Source: Thioploca sp. (GTDB taxonomy: Bacteria > Pseudomonadota > Gammaproteobacteria > Beggiatoales > Beggiatoaceae). Taken from it: a DNA stretch of 64,000 bases. Under the pieces are notes generated by a model that was not told the origin of the DNA, did not search any database, and saw nothing but the letters and a program-made list of their open reading frames with translations. The stretch covers positions 1 through 64,000 of the forward strand of contig JAAUSR010000019.1 in assembly GCA_012032555.1 (NCBI GenBank). The letters are read 5' to 3'. Shown here one piece after another: positions 24,201 through 35,559 of this stretch. Each line of letters begins with the position of its first letter. Position 1 is the first letter of the stretch. A program made the position numbers and the translations under genes.

Positions 24201-26404
24201 GGAGAAATCATTGCTGGCAAAGGTGGTGATGGTTACCAATACGGCGCACCCGGGGGTGATGCCATCGTTCTCGGTCGTAACACTACTAACACCAACCGCA
24301 TTCAAGCCGGTGATGGCGGTAATAACCTCGGCAATGGAACCGGTGCCGGCGGTCGTGGCGGACTAACACAAATCTGGGGTAAACTCGGTGGACCGGGTCA
24401 CCTTTATGTTCAAAATGGTGCTCAAGCGCTAGCCGGCAACGGTGGCAATTGTAATCGTAGCGGTCAACAAACCAGCGGTAATGGCGGCAATCTCTGGCTA
24501 GTATCCTTGCCAGATGTTCACATCGAAGGTGGTATTACCAAAGCTGGTCGTGGTGGTCAAGGATGCGCTATCCACGGTCAAGATGGGTTTGTTCAAATCG
24601 AACCAAACGTCATCTCCCTCGCCGGCGCCGCTACCCAAGTCAGCGGAGGTGACATCGCCATTTACGGTGGCCCTGACTGGACTCTGGATTTAAGCAACCT
24701 CAGCGGCACCGTCATCGAAGCCAGCGGCACTCTCACCTTAGCTGTCGGTAAAGGCGGATTGATTGATTTCAGGAACAGCACAGGTCAGGTCTTAACCGCC
24801 AAAGAGGTTCAAATCTTCACTGATAACCTCCTTATCAATTCTGGTAAAAAAATATCCGATTACATCGCCGCAGAGAATATTGTGATCGGTCCGAGTAAGA
24901 TTTTGCGTAACGTTTCGCTTACTGTTGCTAGCAAATTATTTGGTAATCCTGGAGAACTTTTATCGATTCCGTTAATCATCGCCAATAATGGTCCAGAAGA
25001 CGATCAGTACACTGTTACTGCCACTGATTTCGCCGGCAATATTCTAAGCCAATTAGCCGCTGTCGAAGTCAAAAAATTAGATACGGTTAATCTAGCTATC
25101 GATATCACCATTCCAACCAGTAATAAAGTGATATTCACTGCCGTGTCACAAGCTGACAAGGAAGTATCTTCAAGCAGTGAAGTCATTTTAACGACTATGC
25201 CAGTCATGTCTGGTAATGGTAATCAAGTTATATCAATGATAGTCAACCGGAAACTAGTGGTAATCAACCTACACTAGAGGGTAGTCAACCAGTAACTGAT
25301 AGTAATAAACCTATATCAGATGGTAATCAACCCGCAATCGATGGTAATCCAGTTGCACCAAAAAGTGATGTTATTACAGTAGATAGCCCAACTATCAATG
25401 TTTGTCATATCACCTCCGATGGCATCATTGATTGGACTTGCATCAATAAAGAACATATTTTAACCGATGTGATTTTTGAGTCTAATGCGAAAGTATCTGG
25501 TGGTCAACTCGCTGGCACCATTGATAATCAAGGCTTCATCTCGCAAGTGACTATTCAACCAGATACGATTCTCAAAGGTGGTAAATTAAGTGGCTACATC
25601 GTTAATCAAGGCACATTAATGGATTTAGAATTTGTCGGTGCTCAAGTGGTGGGTGGTACACTGGCTGGTCAGATTATTAACAATAGTTTGATTGGTGGTG
25701 TCTTTAAAGATGTTCATTTAGCTGCTGATGCGCAGCTGAATGGTGGCTATTTACAAGGGAAAATTCAAGGCGATCCCGCCGCACCAGCTTTACTAGAAGA
25801 TGTCGCCATCCAAGCGGAAAGTCATCTGGCTTTTGTAAAAATTGGTAAAAATGTGACTTGGTCTGCGGACGTGATATTCGAGGATAATGTTCAATTTATT
25901 GAGCCAACGACGTATTGTAACCCAACTCAATTGGCTCAGATCGTTCCGGTATTGCCGAGTTTAGATCCAATGGTACTAGGCCATTCAGATAAACCTTGCA
26001 CTCAATTGGTGGGTGGTCTATCGATAGACGGAAAGCTATTTCAGCGGCAACTAACGGTAACTCGCGCCAATGAGGTAGAAATTCTAGGTCGAATTGCTCC
26101 AGATTTGAGGCAGGTCAATCAGGTGGTAGATTTTGTGTTATCAGCAACTTATCGTGCCGTCGAAACGGAGCCGCCGCTGTACTTTATGGTGGATACGCAA
26201 GGACAAGTGTTGCCTTGGGATGGTGAGGTATTGCATCTAGTGGCTTTTAAAGACCAAGTAAGATTAGCGTCAGTACAGTCGTTGCGCTTGTATCATGGTA
26301 AATTTCCAGCAGCCGGACAGTTGGAGATTCAGTTTGGTTATCGCTTGATGGATGGAACTGTGGTGTTGAATGAGTTACCGTTAGAGGTAGTGGTTTGGGA
26401 ATAA
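21288..26404 (+). CDS. Giant secreted repeat protein (InlB-like bacterial repeats, choice-of-anchor-D/ASPM-SPD2-Hydin-like domains, Gly-rich region, C-terminal module); one frameshift near 25212-25230
   Basis: ORF 21288..25277 then frame -1 to ORF 25469..26404. VTGQGSVSSNPVGLTC...WQFEKWQGDCDQTGQVVMDDEKQCEAVF; FTPTEHDFGTVFIGRGSPQPQSFTLKNTGE. The downstream frame is open from about 25229 through the heptapeptide linker GNQPTLE GSQPVTD SNKPISD GNQPAID. Confidence 0.8.
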
Positions 26405-26552
26405 AAAGGTAAGCTTGGCCAGTCGAGTGTGTTCTACGCACGGTTTTGGAAATCAAATAAAATCAATATGGTGCCTAGGATGCACCCGACGTTCCAATGC
26501 CATTTTCAAAGAGCGGTCGCCTTGTCCATTGACATTAACTTAACGAAGCCCT

Positions 26553-26625
26553 GTAGGTCGGCAACCCCTTGCCGACTTTCGGAGGTTAAATCATCAAGAT
26601 GTCGGGAAAGGATTCCCGACCTACC
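26553..26625. repeat. Nested palindromic REP-like element
   Basis: Outer stem GTAGGTCGG...CCGACCTAC, inner hairpins GTCGG-N-CCGAC and GTCGGG-N-CCCGAC. Confidence 0.7.
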
Positions 26626-26787
26626 TCTAAATTCAAGACTGAAAAGTCGATTGTTTACGATAACGTTCCACAAATTTCAACGATTGAGCCAGTTAACTCT
26701 TAATTCGCATTAAAGTCATACCGGTAAAATACCCGATGCTATTTGTCTTTTTTTAAACATTCTCTTAAGCTTTTATCGTGTATTTAG

Positions 26788-26839
26788 GTAGGGGCAGACT
26801 GGTAGTGTGTTTGCCCCTTCTTCGTATGTTTGCCCCTAC
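26788..26839. repeat. Inverted repeat GTAGGGGCA...TGCCCCTAC just 3' of glgP
   Basis: 9-bp arms at 26788-26796 and 26831-26839; could act as a terminator or be a REP copy. Confidence 0.6.
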
Positions 26840-26845
26840 TCCAAA

Positions 26846-29311
26846 TTAATCCGGGATGACCGGCTTGATTTCCCAAATTTCATGAGCATACTCAGAAATG
26901 GTTCGATCCGAAGAAAACTTACCCATATTGGCTACGTTGAGAATTGCCCGTCGATTCCACTCCTCTTGATTACGATAAACTTCATCAACATGATTTTGAC
27001 AATTAATATAATCAGCGTAATCGGCTAACAACATATAGTGATCACCATGATGAGTTAAAGTGTCGAAAACCGGTTGAAACACCGTCGATTTATCTCGACA
27101 AAAATAACCCGAACCAATCATATCAATAACTTGTTTTAGTTCTTGATTCCCATGATAATAATCCCACGGGTTATAGCCTTGCTGACGACGCTCGGTAACT
27201 TGTTCTGAAGTCATTCCAAAAATAAAAATGTTTTCTTCGCCAACTTCTTCACGAATTTCAACATTAGCACCATCCAAAGTTCCAATCGTTAATGCACCAT
27301 TTAAGGCTAATTTCATATTACCGGTACCAGAAGCTTCCGTACCGGCAGTCGAAATTTGCTCTGATAAATCGGCCGCCGGAATAATGCGCACCGCATTGGA
27401 AACATCATAATTGGGAATAAAAACGACCTTTAATTTATCATTTACAATCGGATCATGATTAACCACATCAGCTACACTATTGATGAGCTTAATAATCAAT
27501 TTAGCAATAAAATAACCCGGTGCTGATTTACCGGCAAAAATGACCGTGCGTGGTACTTGATCGAAATGAGGATCAGCCCGAATGTGATTGTAGTGATTAA
27601 TCACATGCAATAGTTTTAACAACTGTCGCTTGTATTCATGAATCCGTTTGACCTGGACATCAAACAAGGAATGCGGGTTAATAGTAATACCCATTTGTTT
27701 TTGGATAAATTCCGCGAGTTTTTGTTTATTACGATGTTTAATTGCTTGAAATTCAGTACGAAAGTGGCTATCGTCTGCTAATGGAATCAGTTGCTTTAAC
27801 CGGTTCAGATCAGTTACCCAACCATGACCAATATGTTGAATAATTAATTGCGTCAATTCCGGATTCGCCTCATTTAACCAACGACGTGGTGTTATTCCAT
27901 TGGTCTTATTAACAATTCTACCCGGAAAAAATCGATCAAAATCCGCAAAAATTGTGGTTTTCATTAAATGGGTATGTAGTTTTGCTACCCCATTGACTTT
28001 ATGGCTGCCGATAAATGCTAAATGCCCCATGCGAACATGTTTTTCACCTTCTTCGCCAATAATGGACATCCGCCGCAGGACATCCATATCGCCCGGATAA
28101 CGATAACTAACATCTTTAAGAAATTCATGATTAATTTGATAAATGATTTGAAGATGACGAGGGAGTAACCGTTCAAATAAACGAACTGGCCAAGTTTCCA
28201 ATGCTTCTGGTAATAAAGTATGATTGGTATAAGCAAAAATCTGTACCGTAATATCCCAGGCTGTAGACCAAGACAAATGATAACGATCCAGCAATAACCG
28301 CATCATTTCAGGAATAGCTAAGGTTGGATGAGTATCGTTGAGTTGAATGGCGACTTTAGCTGGTAAGCCGATAATATCGTTGTGATTAACTAAATAGCGT
28401 CGGATAATATCTTGTAAAGAAGCTGACACAAAAAAATATTCTTGACATAAGCGTAACTCTCGACCCATTGGCGTTGTATCATCGGGATATAACACCTTCG
28501 AGAGATTTTCAGAATTATTTTTATCTTCTACCGCCTTGATATAATTACCTTCATTAAAATAGCGTAAATCAAAATCTCGTGAAGATTTAGCAGCCCACAA
28601 ACGTAAGTTATTGACATTAATGGTACCATATCCAGGAATCGGCGTGTCATAAGCCATAGCCATTACATCTTCAGTTTCTTTCCAGTGATAGCCTTTGCGT
28701 CCGAGTTGCTCATCTTCGTATTCCACCACATGACCACCAAAATGCACCGGATACAATACTTCTGCACGAGGATATTCCCAGGGATTACCATAACGTAACC
28801 AGTTATCAGGATGTTCTACTTGAAAACCGTCATAAAAACGTTGATAAAACATACCATATTCATAACGGATACTATATCCATAACCCGGTAACCCTATCGT
28901 GGCCATAGAATCGAGGAAGCAAGCCGCTAATCGTCCTAAACCACCATTACCCAGTGCCGGATCGGGTTCTAATTCCGTAATCGTCTCCAAAGACAAACCC
29001 AAATCAGATAGTGCTTGGCAAAATTTATCATAAGCGCCTAGATTCAATATACTTTTAACAAGAGTTCGGCCCATCAGGAATTCTAAGGAAAGATAATAAA
29101 CTCGTTTAGCATCTTGTTGGTAATACTCACCCATGGTGGTCATCCACCGGTCAGCTAAGAGATCTCTTATCACATAAGCTACGGCATTGAACCAATCTCT
29201 GTCAGTAGCCGTCCTCGGGGTTTTAGCAACGGTATAATGCAGATGTTGTAGTATTTTTTCTTTAATCGAATCAACGTCCAAATTAAAGCCATTATTTATT
29301 TGATTAGCCAT
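26846..29311 (-). CDS. glgP: Glycogen/starch phosphorylase
   Basis: SLEFLMGRTL, ALGNGGLGRLAACFLDSMATIGLPGYGYSIRYEYGMF, C-terminal EASGTGNMKLALNGALTIGTLDGANVEI (PLP region). Start placed at ATG 29311 (MANQINNGFN) rather than the longer ORF start. Confidence 0.95.
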   Translation of the reverse strand: MANQINNGFNLDVDSIKEKILQHLHYTVAKTPRTATDRDWFNAVAYVIRDLLADRWMTTMGEYYQQDAKRVYYLSLEFLMGRTLVKSILNLGAYDKFCQALSDLGLSLETITELEPDPALGNGGLGRLAACFLDSMATIGLPGYGYSIRYEYGMFYQRFYDGFQVEHPDNWLRYGNPWEYPRAEVLYPVHFGGHVVEYEDEQLGRKGYHWKETEDVMAMAYDTPIPGYGTINVNNLRLWAAKSSRDFDLRYFNEGNYIKAVEDKNNSENLSKVLYPDDTTPMGRELRLCQEYFFVSASLQDIIRRYLVNHNDIIGLPAKVAIQLNDTHPTLAIPEMMRLLLDRYHLSWSTAWDITVQIFAYTNHTLLPEALETWPVRLFERLLPRHLQIIYQINHEFLKDVSYRYPGDMDVLRRMSIIGEEGEKHVRMGHLAFIGSHKVNGVAKLHTHLMKTTIFADFDRFFPGRIVNKTNGITPRRWLNEANPELTQLIIQHIGHGWVTDLNRLKQLIPLADDSHFRTEFQAIKHRNKQKLAEFIQKQMGITINPHSLFDVQVKRIHEYKRQLLKLLHVINHYNHIRADPHFDQVPRTVIFAGKSAPGYFIAKLIIKLINSVADVVNHDPIVNDKLKVVFIPNYDVSNAVRIIPAADLSEQISTAGTEASGTGNMKLALNGALTIGTLDGANVEIREEVGEENIFIFGMTSEQVTERRQQGYNPWDYYHGNQELKQVIDMIGSGYFCRDKSTVFQPVFDTLTHHGDHYMLLADYADYINCQNHVDEVYRNQEEWNRRAILNVANMGKFSSDRTISEYAHEIWEIKPVIPD

Positions 29312-29679
29312 GAAATAATCCTTGGTTATTGTTTTATAAAAGAGGCGTTTAAAGGCGTATCGCCCATATTTTAATTGATTGGGTAACAAAGTTTTTACAC
29401 TCAATGATAATAATTTTTTTAAATTTTTTAATGGAATCACTCTTACCACCTATCACTTTAGCTCAAACACACACCACTTATCTGAACCTGATAACGGGCA
29501 ATTCGATGAAATGACACGCTGGAGACCATTCTTTATCAGACTCGATAATCAATGGGTAATTTTTTAAATAGAAATAAGCACCCAAACCAAAATATTTACA
29601 AAGGGCATCTATGCAGAATAAAACTTTCTGATCTGACAAAAGTGTGTATAATTAATTCTGTCTGACTACTTAATACCGC

Positions 29680-29880
29680 TTGTTATTCAGCAAAACCGGG
29701 ATGATTTTCAGCGCACTGCTTCCGGTCATTATTGATTTTATTGAACCGCTTGACCATGACGTCCAAGCATGTCAGCCGAATCGAAAGCTGTCAAGAGCAC
29801 AACGTGGATGGTTGGAATTTTACCTAATGGGAATTTTGCTATCTGATAGTAAAGATGAATCTTTCATAGATCCTGCTTAA
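29680..29880 (+). pseudogene. Possible transposase N-terminal remnant
   Basis: 66 aa containing QPNRKLSRAQRGWLEFYLMGILLSDS, transposase-N-terminus-like; weak. Confidence 0.35.
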
Positions 29881-30051
29881 ATTTCGCTGAGGCAAAACCC
29901 AATCCGATAAACTAAATAATGGAAGGTATGGTAAACATATGGTACATCCTACACTTCTTAATGGTATTATTAACAATGTTTACTTAATTTTTAAAGTAAA
30001 AATGTTGTTTAAAAGACGGTTAGTTTATTCATAGTTCTATGAGAAAAAACG

Positions 30052-30704
30052 ATGCGCTACTTACTATTGTTGATTATATTTTTATTGGGGTTCACTCACT
30101 TTTCTTACGCGGCCGGACACCCTGGAAAATTTGATTTTTATGTCCTAGCTATGTCATGGAGTCCTGATTATTGTGCCAGTCAAGGTAATAATAATGATAC
30201 CCAACAATGTGCCATAGGTAAAAAGCTAGGCTTAGTACTTCATGGACTTTGGCCTCAGTATTACCAGGGTTATCCCCGTAGTTGTACCACAGAAAAATTT
30301 TCTAATTCTTTAAAAGAGAAATTTCCTAACTTATATCCAAGTGATTCTCTTTATGTCCATGAATGGGAAAACATGGCACTTGCTCCGGCTTAAAACAAGC
30401 GGATTATTTAGCACTTTCTAAAAAACTCAAAGAATCAATTGTTATTCCGGCTCAGTATAAATCACCACCAAAACCTTTTCGTACCACCGTAGATGAACTC
30501 AAGAAAGCGTTTCTTGCTACTCATTCAGATTGGTCAAAAGACTTTTTAGCCGTTTCCTGTTCGGGAAAGAGTGGACGGTTTCTTAAAGAAATTCTTTTTT
30601 GCTATTCGCTCGATGGTAAGGCTAATTCTTGTAGTCAAGAAGTTCTCAAGAAGACGGAGAAAAGCTGTGGGAAAAAAGAATTTTTGGTCAGAAATGTGAA
30701 ATAA
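30052..30704 (+). CDS. Ribonuclease T2 family protein, frameshifted
   Basis: ORFs 30052..30393 and 30363..30704. CAS I LVLHGLWPQY and CAS II HEW-(G)KHGTC split across frames at TGGGAAAACATGGC; signal peptide at the N-terminus. Confidence 0.88.
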
Positions 30705-30739
30705 CGCCATAACGTGAATTCACTCTATTTTTTCAATGA

Positions 30740-30910
30740 GGTAACCCAGTAGGAAAAAGTACTCCAAGCGATTATCGAACCGCTTTTAGAGAAAAATCGG
30801 CGTTTCCAAGCAAAGAACGCGGAGTTACGTTGTCGTTTAAGCATGGATAGTACCCATAGCCATTCGCCACTCAACCGTGACGGTTATAGCCAGTTAAACT
30901 CAAAATCAGT
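30740..30910 (+). pseudogene. IS66-type transposase (TnpC) N-terminal relic
   Basis: Frame reads VLQAIIEPLLEKNRRFQAKNAELRCRLSMDSTHSHSPLNRDGYSQLNSKS, resembling the IS66 coiled-coil/NSxxSHxPPSxDGY motif. Confidence 0.5.
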
Positions 30911-31119
30911 GGCCGCCTTCGCACTGTTGAAGGCGGGATTGTTTTCGCCCGTATTCAGACACTCATTTCAACCCTTTCGTCAACGGGGTATGAACCTATT
31001 CACTCCATGACGAGATTGGTTTTGGCTTCGTTTTGTTCTACCGGCATAAACTGGATAGGTAGTTACCGGTATTCTATTTGGGTTACGTTCTACGTTCACT
31101 AAAAAAGACAAAAATTTAG

Positions 31120-32211
31120 CTATTTTCTAGTTGCAATGAGCGTATAAAAAGCCGGATCAAGAATAGGAGGGTGTCCCAATATAATATCCGCTATTAGTCG
31201 AGCAGAAGCTAGACCTAACACAATTCCATTGCGAAAATGACCCGCATTAATATAAAGTCCTTCAATGCGGGGATGTTTACTAATGTAGGGAATGCCATTA
31301 GGAGAACTGGGTCGTAAGCCCGCCCATTGTTTTTGGACAGTATAATCTGCTAATCGTGGGATCAAATTGAATGCTGCATATTTAAGATCTTGCAATGCCG
31401 ATTCCGTTGTCGCTTTTTCAAAGCCAACTTCTTCCACTGTACTACCGACTAACACACAGCCGTCTCGACGAGGAATGACATAATGACTATTAGCTAAGAT
31501 AATGCGTGAAATTAAACCCGGCTGGGTGATAAATAAAATCATTTGTCCACGGATTGGGGTAATTTCAAGGGGGGGAACGACAGTATTGAGTAAACTACCA
31601 CTCCAGGCACCGGCAGTGACGACGATAAGCTCAGCGGCAATAATATCGTGTTGTTCTATTTCAACGCCAGTGATTTTATCATTTTTTTGCTGTAGGGCGC
31701 GGACACGATGGTGTTCTAATAAGGTAACGCCCGCTAATTCACAAGCTTTTCTCAAAGCTTTGAGTAACCTTGGATTGCGAACTTGACCAATTTCAGGCAA
31801 CCATAACGCTTTATTATAGTTTTCCAGTTCTGGTTCACAATCGTATAAATCCTCATTTTCTAGCAGTTCTAATTGAATATTTTCCTGTTTTGCCCATACC
31901 TGAGCTTGAGAATATTCATTCATATCTAATACTAACAAACCATTACGAACATATTCAGGATCGATACCAGTACGCTGAGCTAGCTCTTTAGTAAACCGGG
32001 GATAGTAAAGTTGACTCCAATTCGCTAATGCGGTTATAGGCTGAGAAAATTGCCACGGATAAAGTGGAGACAAAATACCCCCACCCGCCCATGACGATTC
32101 CTGTCCAATATAACCCTGTTCAAGTAAGGTCACTTGAAGACCGGCTTCTTGTAAATGTAAAGCTGTTAGGAGACCACTCATGCCACCACCAATAACGAGA
32201 CCATCGGCCAT
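31120..32211 (-). CDS. thiO: Glycine oxidase ThiO / FAD-dependent oxidoreductase
   Basis: LVIGGGMSGLLTALHLQEAGLQVTLLEQGYIGQESSWAGGGILSPLYPW...GLRPSSPNGIPYISKHPRIEGLYINAGHFRNGIVLG. Confidence 0.92.
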   Translation of the reverse strand: MADGLVIGGGMSGLLTALHLQEAGLQVTLLEQGYIGQESSWAGGGILSPLYPWQFSQPITALANWSQLYYPRFTKELAQRTGIDPEYVRNGLLVLDMNEYSQAQVWAKQENIQLELLENEDLYDCEPELENYNKALWLPEIGQVRNPRLLKALRKACELAGVTLLEHHRVRALQQKNDKITGVEIEQHDIIAAELIVVTAGAWSGSLLNTVVPPLEITPIRGQMILFITQPGLISRIILANSHYVIPRRDGCVLVGSTVEEVGFEKATTESALQDLKYAAFNLIPRLADYTVQKQWAGLRPSSPNGIPYISKHPRIEGLYINAGHFRNGIVLGLASARLIADIILGHPPILDPAFYTLIATRK

Positions 32212-32221
32212 TAGATAAATA

Positions 32222-33748
32222 TCACTCCAAAGTTGTTAAATTCCAAAACAGTTGTTGTTCAAGGAAATCTTGCCAAGTTTTGGCTAATCTATCTAAATTT
32301 TCAGCCTGCTGCTGCTTAAAATGTTTCTTTATTAGTTGTCGTGTTGATGTCGTGGACGAATGAACTTGGTTGAGTAATGTTGTTACCGTTCTCGCATCGT
32401 TCAGTGCGCCCAGTTGTTCCTGCAATTGCGATACTATTTTAGTAAAATCTCGGGTGGTTGCGGGTAGATAAAGGTTACTGAAGAAACGAGTTGCATAAAC
32501 CATTTTTTTCACACTAATTCGTAAGTTGTGGCGTTGTTTAGCGTTTAATTTCGATATTTGCTCACCTTGGTGACAAAGTTTCTGGTACCGGTATTGTAAA
32601 ATTTGATTAGCAAAATAACCCGCTGGTTGCTCTAAACTTTGTAAAGCTCTCATTTCCATATTTTTTCGCCAGCGTCGTTGAGTTAACCATTTACCCAGGG
32701 TTAAAAGTAATCGACTATATTCAGATGAACAGAGTACCTGACGCACATTTTCATAAGTATTCATGCGTAATTCAGCTATCGTCTTGGCTAAAGACGCTAA
32801 TAAATCGTCATCATGTAACGGTATGTCTTGTAAATGTTGCGTGAAAATATCCCAATCTCGTGCTGTTCCTAAAACATGGGCTAGCTGTTTTAATTGATCA
32901 TGTGATTTAGTATAACTTTTTTTAGGAATAAGGTGTTGGTAGAAATTAAGGGCAGAGCGTAACCGACGCAAAGCGATGCGCATTTGATGAATCCCTTCTG
33001 GAGCATCGCTATGCAAAATGACTTCTTCATTAGCTTGCCAATGACCTATACAATGCCAAATTATAGCAACAAAAGCTTGTTCGGTGTTCATCTCGGGAGT
33101 CAATTGGAGAATACCCGCTTTATGAAACTGAGGGGGGCACGGTTGATGTAACAAGTAACCCAGCGCAGCTTTGCTTTTATTTTCAATCCGCAGTGGTAAT
33201 TTTTTTTGTAATTGAAGGGCAACTTGATAAAGTTTGAGCGGTGAACCTTTTTTTAATTCTAATTCCACCTCACAGAGCGGCAGACATGCTGTTGATGTTT
33301 TAACTTCCCCTTGATCAAGGGCGATTTCGATTTCACTTTCTTCCTCAAGGATTAAATGCCAAGTCGTACGCGTAAAATCAGTCACAAACAAAGGTACTAT
33401 TTGTTGTCGATTATTTTCATCGTGACACCAAGTTGGTAAAGCCTCGGGTGGAAATTGACCATATTCTGGGCTATCTCCTGAAACCATGGTTTCCCATTCT
33501 TGACGTTGATGTAATCCCCCTAAACCGGCACCCGCTGACTTTACCGTTTGGATTCGCTGTTCTCCTATTCGTCTTATCCGTAAACCAATGCCTTGTTGTA
33601 ACAAGGTATGCGCAACCGTATCAAAATAAGTATTGTATAAATGTTGTGGTGCCGTAGTATGAACCGCTGTCCGTAAAAGTGGATGTTGTTTGAATTGATT
33701 TACGATTTCCGGATCAAGATGTAATTTTAGTTCCGTTTCAGTTGGCAT
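32222..33748 (-). CDS. CYTH and CHAD domain protein (inorganic triphosphatase YgiF-like)
   Basis: N-terminal TETELKLHLDPE (CYTH ExExK), C-terminal CHAD domain (IHQMRIALRRLRSALNFYQ...). Confidence 0.9.
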   Translation of the reverse strand: MPTETELKLHLDPEIVNQFKQHPLLRTAVHTTAPQHLYNTYFDTVAHTLLQQGIGLRIRRIGEQRIQTVKSAGAGLGGLHQRQEWETMVSGDSPEYGQFPPEALPTWCHDENNRQQIVPLFVTDFTRTTWHLILEEESEIEIALDQGEVKTSTACLPLCEVELELKKGSPLKLYQVALQLQKKLPLRIENKSKAALGYLLHQPCPPQFHKAGILQLTPEMNTEQAFVAIIWHCIGHWQANEEVILHSDAPEGIHQMRIALRRLRSALNFYQHLIPKKSYTKSHDQLKQLAHVLGTARDWDIFTQHLQDIPLHDDDLLASLAKTIAELRMNTYENVRQVLCSSEYSRLLLTLGKWLTQRRWRKNMEMRALQSLEQPAGYFANQILQYRYQKLCHQGEQISKLNAKQRHNLRISVKKMVYATRFFSNLYLPATTRDFTKIVSQLQEQLGALNDARTVTTLLNQVHSSTTSTRQLIKKHFKQQQAENLDRLAKTWQDFLEQQLFWNLTTLE

Positions 33749-34105
33749 TTGAATTTCTCCTAAGCGCTTGAATCATTTTAATAATACCAAAATACCTTGG
33801 TTGATAATTTTGAAGAATTCTTTAAACGAGCTTAATTCGCTTATGATAGTCTATTTTAGCCAAATTAGTAGAAAAAAAAGGGGGACGGTGAAAATTTTTT
33901 TTGAGTGGTAACCGCAACGGTTGTTTGAATTTTTCCCATTTTAAGCTATTTAATAGCCATTATGACTCTAACTATGAATATCATTCATTATGGTGAGCTA
34001 TGATTCCGTCAATACTAATTTGTACCAAACGGAGCGATAGTTAAGGGAAGCAAAGAGTATCTCTACCTAGATTTTTTCTAATTAAGGCGGTTAGGGATAA
34101 AGACA

Positions 34106-34957
34106 TTAATTACTTCCATAACCACCACCATTGGGGCTACGTCCATAATTACTATCTATATTAACTGAACTTTTTCCAAATACTTGTTCAAAACCGGCAA
34201 TTAAAGGAGATCCGGCTAAAGCTTGAATACCAAAAATGGCTACCCGAAGACTAGAATTAATATCGCTATTATTTTCTGTTTTTAACCACTCAAAATGCTT
34301 AGCTAATTTTTTTTGATATAAATAGCCTAATTGACTTTGTTGAGAGGGTGTTAATACGTTCAGGGTGAGAATGACTAATAAGGCAATAATAATCATAATG
34401 AATTCGACTGAATCACCCAAAATGATTTCAAAATAAAGTTTTATTCCGCCTAAACTTAAAATAATAAATAAAGTGATCCACAAAGCTAACCAAGATCTTG
34501 TCAATTGAGAATGAGTCCGTTTTAAATGTAATTTTTCTAAAGTATAGTTAATGTATTTAATATGTTTATCAATGCGTGATAGCACCCCGGGATCCAGAAA
34601 AAAGTCAGCCGGTTTGCGTTTTATACTTGCAAATTGATAGAGAATCTCTTCAATTTCATTTTCTGGTTGATGACTAGAAGAATTAATTCGACGAATTTGC
34701 AAAGCGTTACCTTTACCAGTCGAGGTAATTAAACTGCTATTCCAAAGATTAAATAGTGCGATTTGAATCACACCTCGGTAACCATCTCGCAATGCAGCGA
34801 TTTCAAAAGGATTAAGACAAGTCAATTCTGGTAAAGGATAACGAATTGAACTATCGGCTCTAATCCATAACCAACCAATAGTAATGCAAAAAGTTGATAA
34901 GAAAGTAAAGTAAACTAAAAAAATAGGGCCTGGTAGTTGTATAATCATGTCTATCAT
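34106..34957 (-). CDS. TIGR04222-like membrane protein
   Basis: Several TM segments, LNPFEIAALRDGYRGVIQIALFNLWNSSLI, Gly-rich C-terminus GRSPNGGGYGSN. Confidence 0.5.
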   Translation of the reverse strand: MIDMIIQLPGPIFLVYFTFLSTFCITIGWLWIRADSSIRYPLPELTCLNPFEIAALRDGYRGVIQIALFNLWNSSLITSTGKGNALQIRRINSSSHQPENEIEEILYQFASIKRKPADFFLDPGVLSRIDKHIKYINYTLEKLHLKRTHSQLTRSWLALWITLFIILSLGGIKLYFEIILGDSVEFIMIIIALLVILTLNVLTPSQQSQLGYLYQKKLAKHFEWLKTENNSDINSSLRVAIFGIQALAGSPLIAGFEQVFGKSSVNIDSNYGRSPNGGGYGSN

Positions 34958-35559
34958 GAGGCCATCTCCTAATTTAAATTCAATTAATTTAATCCGATAA
35001 AATACTCAAATTTATTATGAAGTTGGTTAACAAACTTCTTTATTGAAGTTATCCATGCAAGAATTTTGCCTCAAAACAATTTCTTATTGATTAACAACTT
35101 TTTTAGGGGAAATCTGATTATCGTGTAGAAATGGAGTAGTGAGAATTGGTGTTAGTTACTTTATCGTTGATATTAAAGAAAGCGACTGAAATAAACGAGT
35201 TTTACTACGGTAAGCCATCTAGGTTATAACAGTGGCAGCAGATTTTGCTAAATAAAAATTCTTCTACTTCGGTCTAAGATAATGCCGGTTCAATGCGATA
35301 ATCTAACAAGTAGAGATTATGACAGTAGCGGCACCGCTAAGGATAAGCTTGATAAAACAGATAAGCTTGATTTGGTGTATAACAGATTGCTCTCCGTTTC
35401 TTAGTAATGCTCAAAAATAAAGTTTTTTCTCTATTTTTTTGCCATGTTTAAAATTAACACCGGTCACCCACGCTTCGTCGATACTGGTTTCTTATAATTA
35501 TCGACAGCAGCATGGATAGGAAAATAGCCAATTGTGCGGGGGAAATCTAAGGTTAAATA

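Noticed and set aside
25212-25277. Programmed ribosomal frameshift
   Set aside because: No clear slippery heptamer plus structure evident; sequencing error or repeat slippage is simpler.
29312-29449. N-terminal extension of the glgP ORF
   Set aside because: Not phosphorylase-like; MANQINNGFN at 29311 is the better start.
35000-35540. Possible IS remnant upstream of the cysA end (GATAAGCTTGAT repeats)
   Set aside because: No translatable transposase motif recognised; too weak to report.
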